Of a stretch of 64,000 bases of DNA, positions 23,883-37,417 are shown in pieces. Each line of letters starts with the position of its first letter. The stretch's first letter is position 1. This DNA comes from Rhynchospora pubera (lineage: Eukaryota; Streptophyta; Magnoliopsida; Poales; Cyperaceae). The stretch lies in the NCBI GenBank assembly GCA_028095005.1, contig CM051462.1, positions 125,168,752 through 125,232,751 of the forward strand. The letters are read 5' to 3'. Below the pieces are notes generated by a model. That model was given only the letters and a program-made list of their open reading frames with translations, was not told the origin of the DNA and did not search any database. Made by a program: the position numbers and the translations under genes.

Positions 23883-25647
23883 TGTTAGAGTTATGTCCTA
23901 GAAGTCAATAATTTGATGATTTAAATATTAGTTTATGTTTTGGATGATATTTTATCATCTGTTCCTAGGTTTATTATTGACAGATCATTCAGGTTGAGGA
24001 TCTGAATTGTGGATCTCTGTGGATCATTCTTTAGAATGACAATAATAAATCTAAATGGTCCATAATCTTGATAATTAACAAGGAACATTAATTATCATAT
24101 AAGATTAGTATGCAAGTTAAGTGATGATTAAGTTCTACAAATCATGGATAAAGAATTACCAACTTAATTGCATATGTATATGTTATGGAACATGGTACAG
24201 GACTTGACCCAATGAAATAAACATATGGATTGTGTTATGTGTCATTGTTTATTTCGTTATGATTTTGGTTCTAAGTTTGAGATGTTTATCTTTTCCACAT
24301 GAGGATAGGTTCAATAAATATTGTCTACCGCTGCTTCCCGATAAGGGCTGCTATACGGACTTTATTTATGTTCTCTTGAATTGTGCGGGGAAAAGCTAAT
24401 CATCAAGAAAACCGTATGTCCCTCATTAATTCACTTAGTGAGTGACGATATCTGTTTGGGCCCCTTGATGGAGTTGGATCGTATGCGCGCAACTAAGCGA
24501 TCAACTCTAGATCAAGAAACGTATAATCTGCAAGAATGACACATTCCTATCTTGGATTATACGATGATATCGTGAGACATAAGAATCAAAATAGAGAAAC
24601 ATTATTATTCTCTCATGCAGGATTGAAATATTGTAGCAGTACATTATTTATGCGAATTGGGAGTCATAACGTGTTGCTAGATACCGCTTATGATTATTGG
24701 AATTAAATAGCGATTTAATTCCATGTCCAACATAGCATAAATCCTCAAAGGGTCACACATAATAAGGTGTTTAACCATACGTGCATTATTTATTTATTTG
24801 CAACAGTGAGTATTGCAAAATATGATAAGTTGATTAATTAATTAAATAACGTTATGGACCGTTATAATTAATTAAATCAAATGGATCATATAGAAATAAA
24901 TTAATGCATTGTCTAATCTCTAAATAATTATTATTAAGTTAATAATTATTTATAAACAACACACTTAATTTAATTAAGTTAATTGGGCTTTAATTTATTG
25001 GTAAATTAAATGTCCAATTTAAGTAGCAATTGAATGGGCCTTTAATTAATTGAATTGAGGCATTAAATAGAAGAGCTAGTGGCCCAACAAAGCCCACTAG
25101 AAGGCCGGCCCTATTAGGGTGGTAGGTGGGGTGGCACACTTGTAATTAGTGTGAACTTTGTGCTAGGGTTTGGAGGCTATATAAGGACCTATATGGAGGC
25201 TCCTTTGGATGGCTCTCTCTTCCCTTCCCAGCTTCCCTAGCCGCCCCTCTTCTCCCCTCATAGGCGCCACCTCCCTCTCTCTTCTCTCCATTCTATTGCT
25301 CATGTGTTGAGCTCTTTCCCTTCCACAAATTAATTGGTGAATTGATTGAAGAAAGGGAAAGCTATGGGATTAGACTTGTTATTCTCATCGCTAGCACGAT
25401 TCGAGAATAACTTGGTTAATACCTTAGTGGACTCGAGGCCAAACATGGAGGAGGCGAAGGAGAGCACCCCATCGATTCTCATGCCGTAGGAACGAGCCCC
25501 GCGAATACGATTTCGCGGGAGGTACAAATTCCACCTTATTCTCTTGTGTCGAATTGCTTAAAGTACTAGATCCTCTCTTGCTCTTTGTTTAATTGGATTA
25601 ATTAAGGGTAATTAGTCACAAAATTAAAATTGAGCAGTTTCCTAACA
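23883..25647 (+). mobile_element. Solo LTR, copy A (1,765 bp)
   Basis: The copy begins TGTTAGAGTTATGTCC and ends CAGTTTCCTAACA, giving the TG...CA ends of an LTR. A perfect 5-bp target duplication TTTGC lies at 23878-23882 and 25648-25652. No internal coding region or second LTR accompanies it, so it is the product of LTR-LTR recombination. A TATA-like GGCTATATAAGGACC lies near 25173. A closely similar copy lies at 39537-41288. Confidence 0.93.
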
Positions 25648-26568
25648 TTTGCCCCTTAAAAACTACAAACTTGATCGATGGTGCTCTTGTAGTAATTACA
25701 ATGATTTGATGGATTTCCATCATCTAATATTGAAGTAACCAATAGTGCTAATTCTTTTTGCAATAAGAATTCTCGAAAGAAAAAAAATAATTTCAAAAGT
25801 TAATGAAAGATTATAAATCTAGTCTCTTTTAAGACTGGTTTAGTTCGAAACTAAGGAAAATACATAACTAAAAAAATAATTAGAAAACTTCTAAAGAATA
25901 AAAATTATATAGAAATATTCGGAAGTTTTGGCCTTTTGGGTTATTTTGCATACGAACGTGGACCAATTGCAACTTGGCAACTATAAGATCAAGTTTAGGA
26001 AAGAAAATACAAGTCAACAAAGTCAGTAAAATGTTGGGAGTTCACTGGCCAACCAAAACTGTCTGTTTCTAGTTTCTTCAAGTTTGTTGCCTGATTAATT
26101 ATTATATATACTATTTATGTTATAGATGTCATTTTAGAAAATAAACTGCCATTTCCTTGACCTAATTTCCTATCTAAAATAAATATAGAAGCTGCTGAAT
26201 TCTTGGAGATCATTGTGTGGGCCTGCATCGGATTATTATCCCTTCAGATCTAAATCCGAGATGAGCTGATTCCATATAATATATAATATATTCATGCAAC
26301 TATTTTTTTTGTACAATAACTCGTGTACATGATATTAGGATGGCCAAGTTTTCTGTGTCCCTACCATTTTGTTCCCCGCTGATGCAACTAGCAAAAATAA
26401 ATTAGGGCTGGGAACTTTTAATATGTTTTAGGCATCAAAATGAATAACATTTTGCTGCCTACGTTTACATCATGATCATAATTATGTAGTCGAAAACCAA
26501 AGAATGGCACGGATTTATTTATAATAGAAACGGGATAACAGTATCCATTGAACAATGATCGTGGAGGG
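25648..26568. other. Intergenic DNA, nothing recognised
   Basis: AT-rich sequence with no supported ORF, RNA gene or repeat boundary. Confidence 0.5.
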
Positions 26569-27195
26569 CAGTGGCGGATCCAGAAAATTTTTTAACCTAG
26601 GCACAATTATAATATAATAAAATAAATAAATAATAATTTTAACAAAAAAAAAGTCATTCTAAACATATAAAATTAGAATATCACAAAATACATCATTTTT
26701 TTCTTTCATAAATTGGTTTGATGATTTGATGATGAGGTTGCTTTTTTAAAAAATCTCTCCATATCTACAACAAAATAAATTTAAAAGAATTATGAGCCTA
26801 AGAGCATCCAAAAACTAATAGATAAGCATATATATTATATATCTGTAAAATTCGTTATATTAATTAAGGAGCATAAAATTTTTTAATTACAATATGAATT
26901 TGCTAGCACATGAGTTAATAAAATTAATAGGGGAGAAAAATAGGAAATGTCCGAATCCAATTGCAAACCCATTATTTTTTCGAACCCGTTATTAAAATTG
27001 GAGACAAACAAGAGACGGACACGCCAGCCAGGAAACAAGCAAAAAATATTATTTTAGGCAGGCCCATTATCTTAGTCTAGGCACCCTGAGTTTTTTAACC
27101 CAGGCACCAATCAAATTTCACTATTCAAGTCTTTAAATTTCCAAAACTGATCCTAGGCAAGTGCCTGGGGTTTCATGTACTTGGATCCGCCCCTG
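26569..27195. mobile_element. hAT-like non-autonomous element (627 bp)
   Basis: Termini CAGTGGCGGATCCAG and CTTGGATCCGCCCCTG are inverted repeats. The element is flanked by an exact 8-bp duplication GTGGAGGG at 26561-26568 and 27196-27203. The 8-bp duplication and CAG..CTG ends fit the hAT superfamily. There is no transposase ORF. Confidence 0.92.
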
Positions 27196-27203
27196 GTGGA
27201 GGG

Positions 27204-27909
27204 GGGGGGGGCAAAGTTCAACTTTAAGTTGTTCGATAAAAAAATGTATTTGTTTATACACCAAAAAAAACAACAAAAAAATACATCAAACTACTTGTTA
27301 ATACACCAAAAAAAAATTACTTATTAATAAGATTAATAATAAAAAACACAACAAAAACACACATCAAAATTTCTATTATCAATGTTTGTTGCTGAGGGAG
27401 AGCAAGTGATTTCTATTTTCTTTTCTAATTCATGAATGAGCTTTATTCTAAAGGTAAATTAGACTTTAAATTTCTTTGAGGAGACCCTACAAAATATTAG
27501 AGTATGCTCATGTGATATTTCCATATACAATATGTAACAAATCAGAAAATTTAGAGTATATCTACCCTATGCCCCCCTCCCCTCTTATTCCGCCCCTGCC
27601 ATTGTCTACGTCAGACAAATTAAATTTCCACATCTGTTCCTTTTTTTTTCTCTCGTGGCAGATAAAAATAGATAAGGTCGGACAAAAAAAATTTACTCAT
27701 AATAACTTCTATATATTATTTTCAAAATTTCTGTAAAATATTTTAATAATATATTAAGAAAAAAATATTATTAATATTACCTATTTTACAATAAAAAGCC
27801 GGTATACCAGACGCTTTTCGTTTCCTTTTATTTTATTTTTGTATTTGTTGTTGGGTATTTCTGAATTCTGAGGTTGCTTTTTGTTTCTCTTTTTTACTTT
27901 TCCACTCTT
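27204..27909. other. Intergenic DNA with A-rich and C-rich tracts
   Basis: The stretch begins in a G-run and continues AT-rich. Near 27565-27600 it contains CTTATTCCGCCCCTGCC, which resembles the right end of the neighbouring hAT-like element. No matching left end was found, so a second element is not called. The ORF at 27476 is not supported. Confidence 0.4.
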
Positions 27910-28066
27910 GGGGTGCGTTTGGATAGGTGTGGGAAGAAGGGAAGAAGGGAAGAAGTGGGAAGAAGTATTGGGAAGTGTGTAACTTTATGAAGAGTTTGAA
28001 TTGTTTATAATTTTTTTTCTTCTTTCTTCCTTCTTCCCCATTCTTCTTCTCTCATCCAAACGCCCC
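27910..28066. mobile_element. Tourist-like MITE, family T1 copy 1 (157 bp)
   Basis: Ends GGGGTGCGTTTGGAT and ATCCAAACGCCCC are flanked by CTT on both sides (27907-27909, 28067-28069). The interior contains AAGTGTGTAACTTTATGAAG, a block shared by the other copies of this family in the window. Confidence 0.85.
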
Positions 28067-30137
28067 CTTGGATCTAAACATTGAGAGCTGGGATCAATGA
28101 TTGCTGACCACCCGACCGAAAAGTTGGAAAACAGTAATTTCACATGCGCATCTTATCGATAGTACCCCAAAAAAAAAAAAGTAAAATACCTACAGTGTAT
28201 AAAATGAAACAAACATTATGTGGTTTTAATATTGACACCAATTCGGGTTCTAATTTTTCTTTAACAATTTTTAGTAGAACAAAACCAGTAGAAAATACTG
28301 TTTTAGCATCTCGATGTTGAAATTATAATGACCTCGATTAGAACAAATATCTTCGTCCAGAAATACGAATAAGGTCAAAATTGTAAATCAAATGCAAAAC
28401 AAAAAAGGAGAAGGAGAAGCATAACCCATTACACATGGCGTCAGGGATAAGTGCATAACAGGTGCACTTGCGCGCTTAGCTCAAAATTTGGTCCATCGGT
28501 GCCAATCTGTCATCGCTATAGGACAAAAAGCAATTTACACATGGTCCTCATTGACACGTGTACATAGGCGATGCATGCGCGCAGTGTCTTACGCACACTG
28601 TAATGAAATTCTTTTGTGACCATACACTCACTGAATTTTATAACTGCTTATGAAATTATGTCTTTTTAATCGGCTTATTTAATTCTTGATCTCTCTCATA
28701 TAATAAAGACGTTTCACCGCATGAACAAAAACATAAAAAATAGATACTTATAGTTACTTTTACCCACTATTTAATTTGTCAAAAAGATTCTTCCATTCCA
28801 AATCATATGGATTTTAATTATTTTAAATCAGATAGTACATATGAAAAATAGAATGACAAAATGATCATTCTAAGAGAGAGGATCTTTTTGATTGGGGATA
28901 AAACGACACAAAGGGGCCGTTTGGATCGCTTAGGAATTTGAGAAATTTCTAATTTTTAGGCATAAATTTATTGGGAAGTGTGTAACTTTGCGAAGAGTTT
29001 GGATTGTTTATAATAAATTTATGTCTAGAAATAGGAAATTTTCTAAATTTCCTAAATTCTCACTTCAATCCAAACGGCCCCAAAGAAGGTATCTGTCTAT
29101 CTGAATCCTGCCTGATAGCGATAGTGGTAAGCATGATACACAATTCTCTGCATATGAATTCCACAAATGATCCAAATTTCCTATTACAATTTTTAGGAGG
29201 GCTGATAATAGAATTGCAGTAATGCAGTCCGCAGATCAACAAAAGGATACCCAGAAAAAAAAAAAAAACAGGTATGTGGGGCTGGCTGTCAGCGACTTGA
29301 ATAGGAAACTTCCTGTGTGTGTGATAAACGGGACTGAATTCAAGGGACATTCCTTTTCAAGTAATAATTAATAAACTGCTTTTCACCATATCATATTATT
29401 ATCCTTCTATAATTCCGTCTCAAATTTCTATTTGGTATATTGGTATTTGCCCAAATGCATATGATGGATTTTTTATTTTTTGTTCCATAAACTATGAAAC
29501 TAAGTATAATTTGCCTGCATTTGTATTTGCCCAAATGTGTGTGTGTTTTTTTTAAATGTTTCCTTGGTTGACAAAATGTTGACTCCACCACTTGTTTTCA
29601 CTTTTCATTAGTATTCACATAGTCGATTATAACCTTTCATTTCCCTGATCAATAAAAATACTTGTACTAATATATACACACTGTAAATTGCAGTGAAAAA
29701 ATTGCAGAGCATGTCAAGTCTATTAATACACGCACTCTCTAAAATTGCAGAGATCTGGCCTCGGTCACAGGTGCAGTGCGTCACTGCCCACTGTCCTCTC
29801 TTCATTACAAAAAGGAAAAAAAGAAAGCAAAAGAGCAGAGCAGTAGTATTATTACCAACAAATCTAATCCCTCTCTTCCTTTCTCACCAAATTCCTTCAA
29901 CCCCACCAATTCCTTTTCTTTTCTCTCGTCGCTACAACGGTACAACCTTTGCCAAAGGAAAAGAAACAAGCGGAGCAGAGAAAGATAAAAGGCAACACAT
30001 GAACAGTGAACAGTAGAGAAACGAAAGAGGAACAGAATTGCAACGCAAGGCACCTCCTTCTATTCATTGCATAATTGCATTTGCACTCTTACGATAGAGG
30101 CAGTGCGAGAAACAGAGTAGTTGAGAGAGAGAGAGAA
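28067..30137. other. Intergenic region and 5' leader/promoter of the reticulon gene
   Basis: Apart from the MITE at 28913-29081 no repeat is clear. The last few hundred bases before 30138 are purine-rich, ending in a GA repeat (GAGAGAGAGAGAGAAATG), which is typical of plant leaders. Overlapping short ORFs at 29693-30016 have no recognisable domain. Confidence 0.5.
28913..29081. mobile_element. Tourist-like MITE, family T1 copy 2 (169 bp)
   Basis: GGGGCCGTTTGGATCG begins the element and its inverse CCAAACGGCCCC ends it. AAA flanks both sides. It contains AAGTGTGTAACTTTGCGAAG and a nearly palindromic interior (AATTTATTG and ATAAATTTATG). Confidence 0.9.
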
Positions 30138-33100
30138 ATGAGTAGTAGCGGCGCTTCTACGCCTAGAAGGAGAGGTGTTATAGCTAGAAATGGGGCTCCA
30201 TCGAGTTCAATTTGGGAGACGCGAATCAAAATGGACGAGGTGAAAGGCGGAATTAAGGTGTTTAATGTGAGCGAAAACAGAGACGATGAAGAGGGATTGA
30301 AGGTTTATCGGAGATTGAGGCGAAATCAGAGCGAGAGTATGGCGGAAGGGAAGAAACGAAAGAGCTGGAAATCAACGGCTGCAATTAATCCAGCTCAATT
30401 GAGAAAGTCACAATCAGAGATCTCGAATGCGCAAAGGATATCGGTTGAGAATCCAAAGGAAATTGTTGGTGGGGTCAAGGAGGTTGTGGTAATTGGGAAT
30501 GGAGAGAAAGTTGAAGGGGAGGAAATGGAGGTGGAGAAGCAAATTGATCAGGAAATTGAGAGAGAGAAGAGTGTTGATGAGAGTCATGAATTGGAGAAGG
30601 CAGGAGATAGTAGAGAAGAGAATGGCTCTGTGATTGCAGAAGAGATATGTCTTGAAGGGATGGATGTAGAAGATGAGACACCAATTCTAGGTATGTTAAT
30701 TAGCTGGTTTTTTGTTTGTTCTAGTTCAATTGTGGAGAATCAAGATGTTAATTTTTTTATTTTGTACATGTATTAGAGGAAAAATCTGTTCTGGAAGTTG
30801 ATGTTCAGGCAACACATGCACAGGGTAAAATTCTATTTTCTGAATTAAGATAATATTTGCTTGCATTTTATTTTATATTTATTTTCTATCATCATAGAGG
30901 AAAAGGTGGAAACCAGGGGAGTGAACCAAGAGAGCAAAGAATTTCTTCCAGGTGGAACTTTTTGTATCTTATTTTTATTTATAATCTACTATTGAGTGTG
31001 TGTTGATTTTTATTTAATTTGTAAGAATTTGATTTGAAGCAGAGAAGAAAACAGGCCCAACGATGAATAATCATATATCTAATTCAGAGCCTACTAAACC
31101 TTCTCCAGGTAAAACAAAATATTGGAAAAGCATCATCTTTGATCAACATAATTTTTTTCCTTTTCAATGTTGAATTAATTAAAAAGCCCTGTTATTTTAA
31201 CTAGAAAACAAGCCAACTGCTGCAAACAATGAACGTGCTGTAAATCCAGAGCCGTCACCAAAAGCATCACTAGGTAAATTTCTGTTGTTTATGGCTGAAC
31301 TAATTTAGTCTTCTTGATTGTCATTTTATGAAGTGATGCTTTTTTTAATCTAATTTGTTTTCTTTTTTGTTTGACTAGTAAAAAAGCTGGCTTCATTGAG
31401 CGAAAACCGTTCAATTAATCCTGAGCCTGTTAAAATAACTCCCACAAAATCTACAATAGGTATGCTACAACTAGTTTCTCAAGTAAAATTCTCTGGCTTT
31501 TTGCTGTAACTTTTGCTGATTTTGAACTATTGGATAACATATAGAAAAGAAGGTTACTCAGGTGATCAATCATCGCCGTGCATTTAGGTCTGAACCAGGC
31601 AAATCAATTCATGGTATGTCACTTATTACTAATTAAAAAGGTATTGCATATGTTTTCATAATCAAAATTTGGAACATATCTATTTTGTTGTTAGTTGAAG
31701 TACCTTACGAGGAGGAGCACCATGCTGCATACAGAAGAAATTACAACAGGATGCAAAATATTGGTAAGTGTTTTCTTCGTCTTCCTGGTTAAACAATGTT
31801 TTGATATAATGATCCTTTCTTTTTTTTAAAAAAAATTATCTAAGAATTTTGATTTCAGTGGATTTGGTGATGTGGAGGGATGTATCAAAGTCCGCATTTG
31901 TGTTTGGTTTGGGCACTTTCATGCTCGTCTCCTCTTCCTATGCCAAAGATCTCAATTTCAAGTAAGAAAATATGTCTATGGTGCTCCTGTTTCTTATTTA
32001 AAAGTAATGGGATATTATCCATTCAAACCAATTATTGGCGACCTCTTCTATAATTTAAGATCTGTTAGTGCAGAGGGATTCTCTGCTTGAATTTCATTTT
32101 TTGCCCTCCTTTATTGGTGAATAGAGCATGTGATTGTGCTATCCCTTCTGGTAATTTAATATCTCGCTTGGTATAACATCTGTTTGTTTTTCTTCACCCT
32201 CTTTTGTTTGCAGTTTAATTTCAGCTACTTCCTACATTTGTTTGACATACTTGGGGATAATTTTCACCTACAGGACAATCCTTCAAAGGTACTTTTCAAC
32301 AAAACTTTAGCTAGTTCACAATTATTCATTTCCAAAACTTCTGATGCCACTATAAAACTTTGAACTCTTTATTAGGGCAGGCCCATTTGACTTTTACTCT
32401 AAAGAAAACGAATATTAGTTACTTATATGTGATATGAATGTTACTAAAAGGTAGGGATATATTCACAAAGTAATTATAGATATCTTCTTTGTAGTTTGGG
32501 TAGGTTGTGCATATTTCCCTAAATGTAATTATTTAATCATCAGTCAAGCGCAGCAAAATCTGAGCAGTTACTTTCGAAATCGCTTGATGAATGACCAATT
32601 GATTTCAAAACTGCACCAAATTTGATACACAATCTATCTAAACTATAATGAAGTATTTTTTTAATTTTATTTAAATTAGAATAACTGTTGATCTATTGTA
32701 GCGGTTGTCAAATAAGTTGTTGTAAATATAACAGATCCTGTTACTATATTACACTTGTACAGAGGAGCAAATATGGATTCTGATGAAGGAAGAGATGACG
32801 GATGCATTCTAGTTGGAGAAGAGGAGGCCATTTGGCTTTTAAGGCTTCTATTACCCTACATAAATGAGGTTCTTCTAAAGCTCAGAGGCCTCTTCTCTGG
32901 GGACCCTGCTACGACTATGAAGGTAAATTGGAAAAGCAATGAAGTTAATTTTTTTTTTCAAGAATAATAATATTGAATGAAGAATTAAATATATGTGCAG
33001 TGCAGTGCATCGTGTAGATTCAGAAAGATTTAAAATTCTGAATCATTTAAACTGTCTTATCAAGCTTTATTTTATAATTAGGCGTCGTTGAAGCCCATAC

Positions 33101-36100
33101 CTCTTAACTAAACCTCAAATAGAAAAATAAAAATTGTGTTGGCACATCACATTGCCATTTTGTGGTTGCCTGGAGCCCCCTCATAAAATCATTCAAATGT
33201 TTGCACTACTTTTCTGTCTGGTGCAATAGCAAAACTTCGCTCTGCGATGATTCCTCAGTTCTCACAGATGGTATTCAATTTTTTTATCCTACTCATGAAT
33301 GGAATGCATTTTTTTTATCCTACTGCAACAACAGTATTGGATCCAAGTGTCTTTAAATATTTTCTGCTCATATGACCTCAACCTCCAAATTTTGATTTAT
33401 TGACTTAATTTTTATTCTTTTGTCAATTTATTATGTACATGTAAATTTACCTATCTTATTCTTATCATCTTAGCCTAAGAACGCCTGTATATCAATTTAG
33501 TTCTTTTGTATTTATTTGTAACCTAAACTTTTTAATTTAAAAAACTACATTAATTGTTACACAAAAAGTGAAACAAAGGAACATACTTATATATATTGAT
33601 GTGTGACAACCAGGGTAAGCCATTCTGTGTGAAAATTATATTGACATTTATCTTTCAAAAAGAGTTTCTTGGAAAGAAAATAAAATATTATACTAATAGA
33701 GAGAATTTATGTTTTGGAGGGCAGTTGGCGTTACTACTCTTTGCAATGGCTAGGTGTGGAACCTTTTTAAATCTCTGGACTCTGGCCAAACTAGGTACTG
33801 TACAATCAAAATAAATTTCTCTGCTTTTACTACTACATTCAAATTTGCTGGGCCTCTTTATATTTTTATATTTAGTATCAGTTAATAAAACAAAAGCTGC
33901 ATACTGGATTAATGCAAAGAAAGAAGCACTGATTATTTGTCCATTAATGCAGTGTTCTTTGGCGTCTTCACCATCCCAAAAATCTGCTCCTCTTATTCGA
34001 CCCACCTTGCTAGATACGGTAAATTTAAATAATCCTTTTATATTATATTTTTCAAGATAATTTAAAAACTAATGCACTATCATCATTGAGATTAATGAAT
34101 CAGATAATACAGACTCATTTAATTAAATGGTATAAAAAATAGCCGCTATCATCTCCTAATTTAGGAAAAGAAAATGGATAGTTGATTTTTCATTGCATAA
34201 GATGTTTGCGGTAGTTTTTAAGGAAATTTCTGTGAATCTATTTTCATCTTTTAATTCTGAAATTGTTTTAGCAAGAAATGTCATTCGTCTTTCCACCCGG
34301 TATTTAATTCAATGGGTTGAGGTTTCTACTTCCTGGAGCTCTAGAAAACTGGAATTAGGGGGGAAGGGAAGAGGGACAAATAACGGGGGATGAAGGGGTG
34401 GGGGTGGGGGGCAAGCACTTTCCAAATTTGTTTGTTGTAGTGGTTGGGATGGGGGTTGGCACCCCTCTGCTCCACCTTCCTTCACCCTGTATTTGAGTTA
34501 ATTTGGAAATGGATATATATTTTGCGGGAATTGAATTTGTAAATTACTTAAAATGTCTCAGGATAAATTAAATGCAAGTCCATCATAAGTTCATAACTCT
34601 AAAGGTAGTACCCAAATTAATTTCAAACTAGTTTTTTGTCCCACTTAGAGGCTAGTTGATAGATTAGCGAGAAATATTATCCAGACACCTTTTTCTTAAA
34701 ATATGTAGTTCTTCCAACTTTCAATTCTTTTGAGATTAGATGGAAATAATTTTATTTCCCTGGTTCACCTACCAAAGCTACCCTTAGACTTTTTGTAGAG
34801 TCATGTGGTGCCAGATCATTAGTTAATTGAACATAGAAAGGGTAAATTCCAAGTAAAATTACAAAAAGGCAGTCACTTTAGAGTTTAGACAGATACTCTG
34901 GGACTGATTCCTTTTGCCTTTACCATGTGCACTGGGCTTGTAGTAAATAAGAAGCAATTCGAGAATATATAAGCTTTTAGCTTTGTCCTTCATCAAGAGC
35001 TTTCGCTCAGCTAATGAATTACTAATCCACGTGAGAGTAAAGTAATTAAGTAAAGAAAGATTACCTAAACACACTCCCCTTCATTGCAAATTGGCAAGTC
35101 TTTGGTATAATATTGCCTTTGACTGCTTCATTTACTAGCAAATCGAATACTCAAACTTGGGTTTTAGTTCACTGAATATATCTTATTCTAATGCAATAAT
35201 GCTGATACAATAATTGTGTTGAGTGTGATGTCCAATTTGGAGTCTTCTCTAAGTTTGCATGTGTTCTTTGGTATTTAGCTGTACATGCCATTTCTTTCTT
35301 AGCATCTTCCCTATTTAATTTGTGTGTATGTTTTAGTTCCTTCTATGGCCTACTGATATACAAGCATTTTCATAACCCATGAAATTTTTTTATGACCACC
35401 TTTGAGTTGTCGTGCTTACAATACAAAATTTTTAATCATTCGATTATGATCATGAATCCAAGTGTACTATGGTGCTTACAATGTGAATTTCATGTAGGTC
35501 ATAAAACCAAGCTCTAAATCATCTTAAATTAAATGGATAGGCATCAAGACATCAGACTTGTTACTGTGACCAAGTACATGACTGGAAAAATAGTTACTCT
35601 ATTAACTCTCGTATCTTTTGCAATGAGGTTTTGTTTTGATCATGAACTTTCATGGAAACTAGTAAACTACAACCTGTTCGTTTTAAACAAGCATGGGTTT
35701 AATGTAGGTAAATTCTGGGTTGAGAGGTTTAGAGATGGATGGGAGGCTTGCACGCACAAGAAAGCTGTTGTTGCTGCACTTTTCACACTCTTTTGGAATG
35801 TCTCCTCTACCACTGCTCGTGTTTGGGCTGGTATAATACTTTCTCTTTAGTCTTTGGTTGTTAATTTGCACTAACAATTACTTAAGTGTCTAAACACCTA
35901 GACATTAATTCTAATTTGTGATTACTTCTTCTAAATTTTCAAATGGGATTTTGAACTGAAAGTGGTACAAATAACATAGATATAAGGTCAACAGTGGCAA
36001 TTTCATATATGATGATATGAAGCGTCCTAGCATTCTATACTCGCAATTTTCTTAATTAATAATTCCAGAAAGGTTAGTGTAAAAAAATCCATCAGAGTTG

Positions 36101-36544
36101 CTACAATGCTACTGTTGCCAGAAAGGGAAATAAATAAATAAATAACTTAAAGAGAACTGTTTCTAAGCTGTACCCAAGCCAAAGATAATTTGTTTCGGTT
36201 GTTCAAAAAAAAAAAAAAAGTTTATATTCAATGTAATGTAGTGAGGCAATTAGAAATGTGTGTTCTTTTCCTATCTAAGACGAGAAACAGTTCCCTGGTT
36301 AGATAATCTCAGATCTTGTACTTTTTCTCTCTGAGCAGTGTTCATGCTAGTGGTCGCATTTAAGTACTACCAGCAGAGAATGGCAGAAGATTGGACCGAA
36401 CAGGATGAAGTGGAGGTAGATGAGATGCAAGAAAACCCCAAAAAAGCCAATCAAGCTCAAGGCAATGTATTGAATCACCGACAGAGGAGTGGGCCCGTTA
36501 CATTTGAGGTCAATAGAGAAAGGAGGGTAAAAAGAACGCTTTAA
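30138..36544 (+). CDS. Reticulon-like protein of the long RTNLB class (about 603 aa, 15 exons)
   Basis: Reticulons sit in the endoplasmic reticulum membrane as hairpins and shape tubules. Exons: 30138-30690, 30777-30824, 30898-30951, 31043-31108, 31205-31273, 31379-31459, 31545-31613, 31695-31763, 31859-31961, 32214-32288, 32763-32922, 33725-33794, 33953-34018, 35708-35830, 36339-36544. The total is 1,812 nt, frame intact, with GT-AG at each junction read. The N-terminal half (to about residue 336) is charged and probably disordered. The reticulon homology domain begins VDLVMWRDVSKSAFVFGLGT, with a hydrophobic hairpin, a loop containing GEEEAIWLLRLLLPYINEVL, a second hairpin (LALLLFAMARCGTFLNLWTL), and the conserved segment FWVERFRDGWEACTHKKAVV. 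Exon 14 and 15 junction residues VWAVFMLVVAF close the domain. A long N-terminal extension is characteristic of the RTNLB17-23 group; I cannot choose the number. The chosen ATG follows the GA-rich leader. Introns 11, 13 and 14 are long (about 0.8, 1.7 and 0.5 kb). Confidence 0.92.
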
Positions 36545-37417
36545 AAAGAGAGTTACAGTTAAGGTTTTGTACAACATTTTCTTTGTGGTTTTCTGTGTTT
36601 CCGTACAAGACACAAACTGAACAAGAATTGTCTAATAGAGGTGATTGATTGTTATTCTATTTTAGCAATAACAGGGTGAATCAATATACGACCTATTATG
36701 ATAAGCGAGATGGGGAGAATCGGAGATAATAGGATGGGAATTAGTATTGATTGTATTGGGAATGAAAGAGAGTTATATATGGTTTTTACGTGTAACCTCT
36801 GTGTCCCTGGCTAACATATCGAAGAACTTGTAATTTGTTAATCCTGATCCAACATGGTTGAGACTTATTATTCGGTGCCGTCATGGCGTCATTAATGTTC
36901 ACTCTTTGGTGACCCCCTTTTGACCTGTTTGCTAGTTATGAAAAAGATAAGTTCAGCATGAATATTACAAATTATGAAAATGTAATGCGTAGACCAAAAC
37001 CAGAAAACTTGGCAATGGCGACATCAACTAATAGGCGGGGGTTGGAGCTGACGTATGCTTTTAGTTTTATTAAATTAAAATTATATAAAGCATATTGCCA
37101 ACTGCCAACATCCTGCCCTCGTTGGACGGGAAGTGATTCGGACACCACTGAAAAATAATACAACACCAAAATATGTTCAAATACTAAAATACCCTCCACT
37201 CCACCATATGAAAATAAATTAGGAACCTCCAAATTGTCCCTAAAAAAATCAAGATGAACAATCATAGTTTATACTTAAGTTTTAGGACAAAATATTCATA
37301 AATGGTATAATCAAACCTAAAAAGCCGACCTAGAATATTTGAGATAAAAAGTCATTTAGAAATTAAGAATAGACCTCTAAATAGTCCTAAAAATTTCATA
37401 AAATTTTAATTTTATTT
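36545..37417. other. Reticulon 3' flank and intergenic DNA
   Basis: Probable 3' UTR followed by AT-rich DNA. No gene is supported. The host-virus boundary appears to lie near 37417. Confidence 0.5.

Noticed and set aside
29693..30053. Overlapping ORFs just upstream of the reticulon start
   Set aside because: They lie in the leader/promoter, have no domain, and overlap on both strands.
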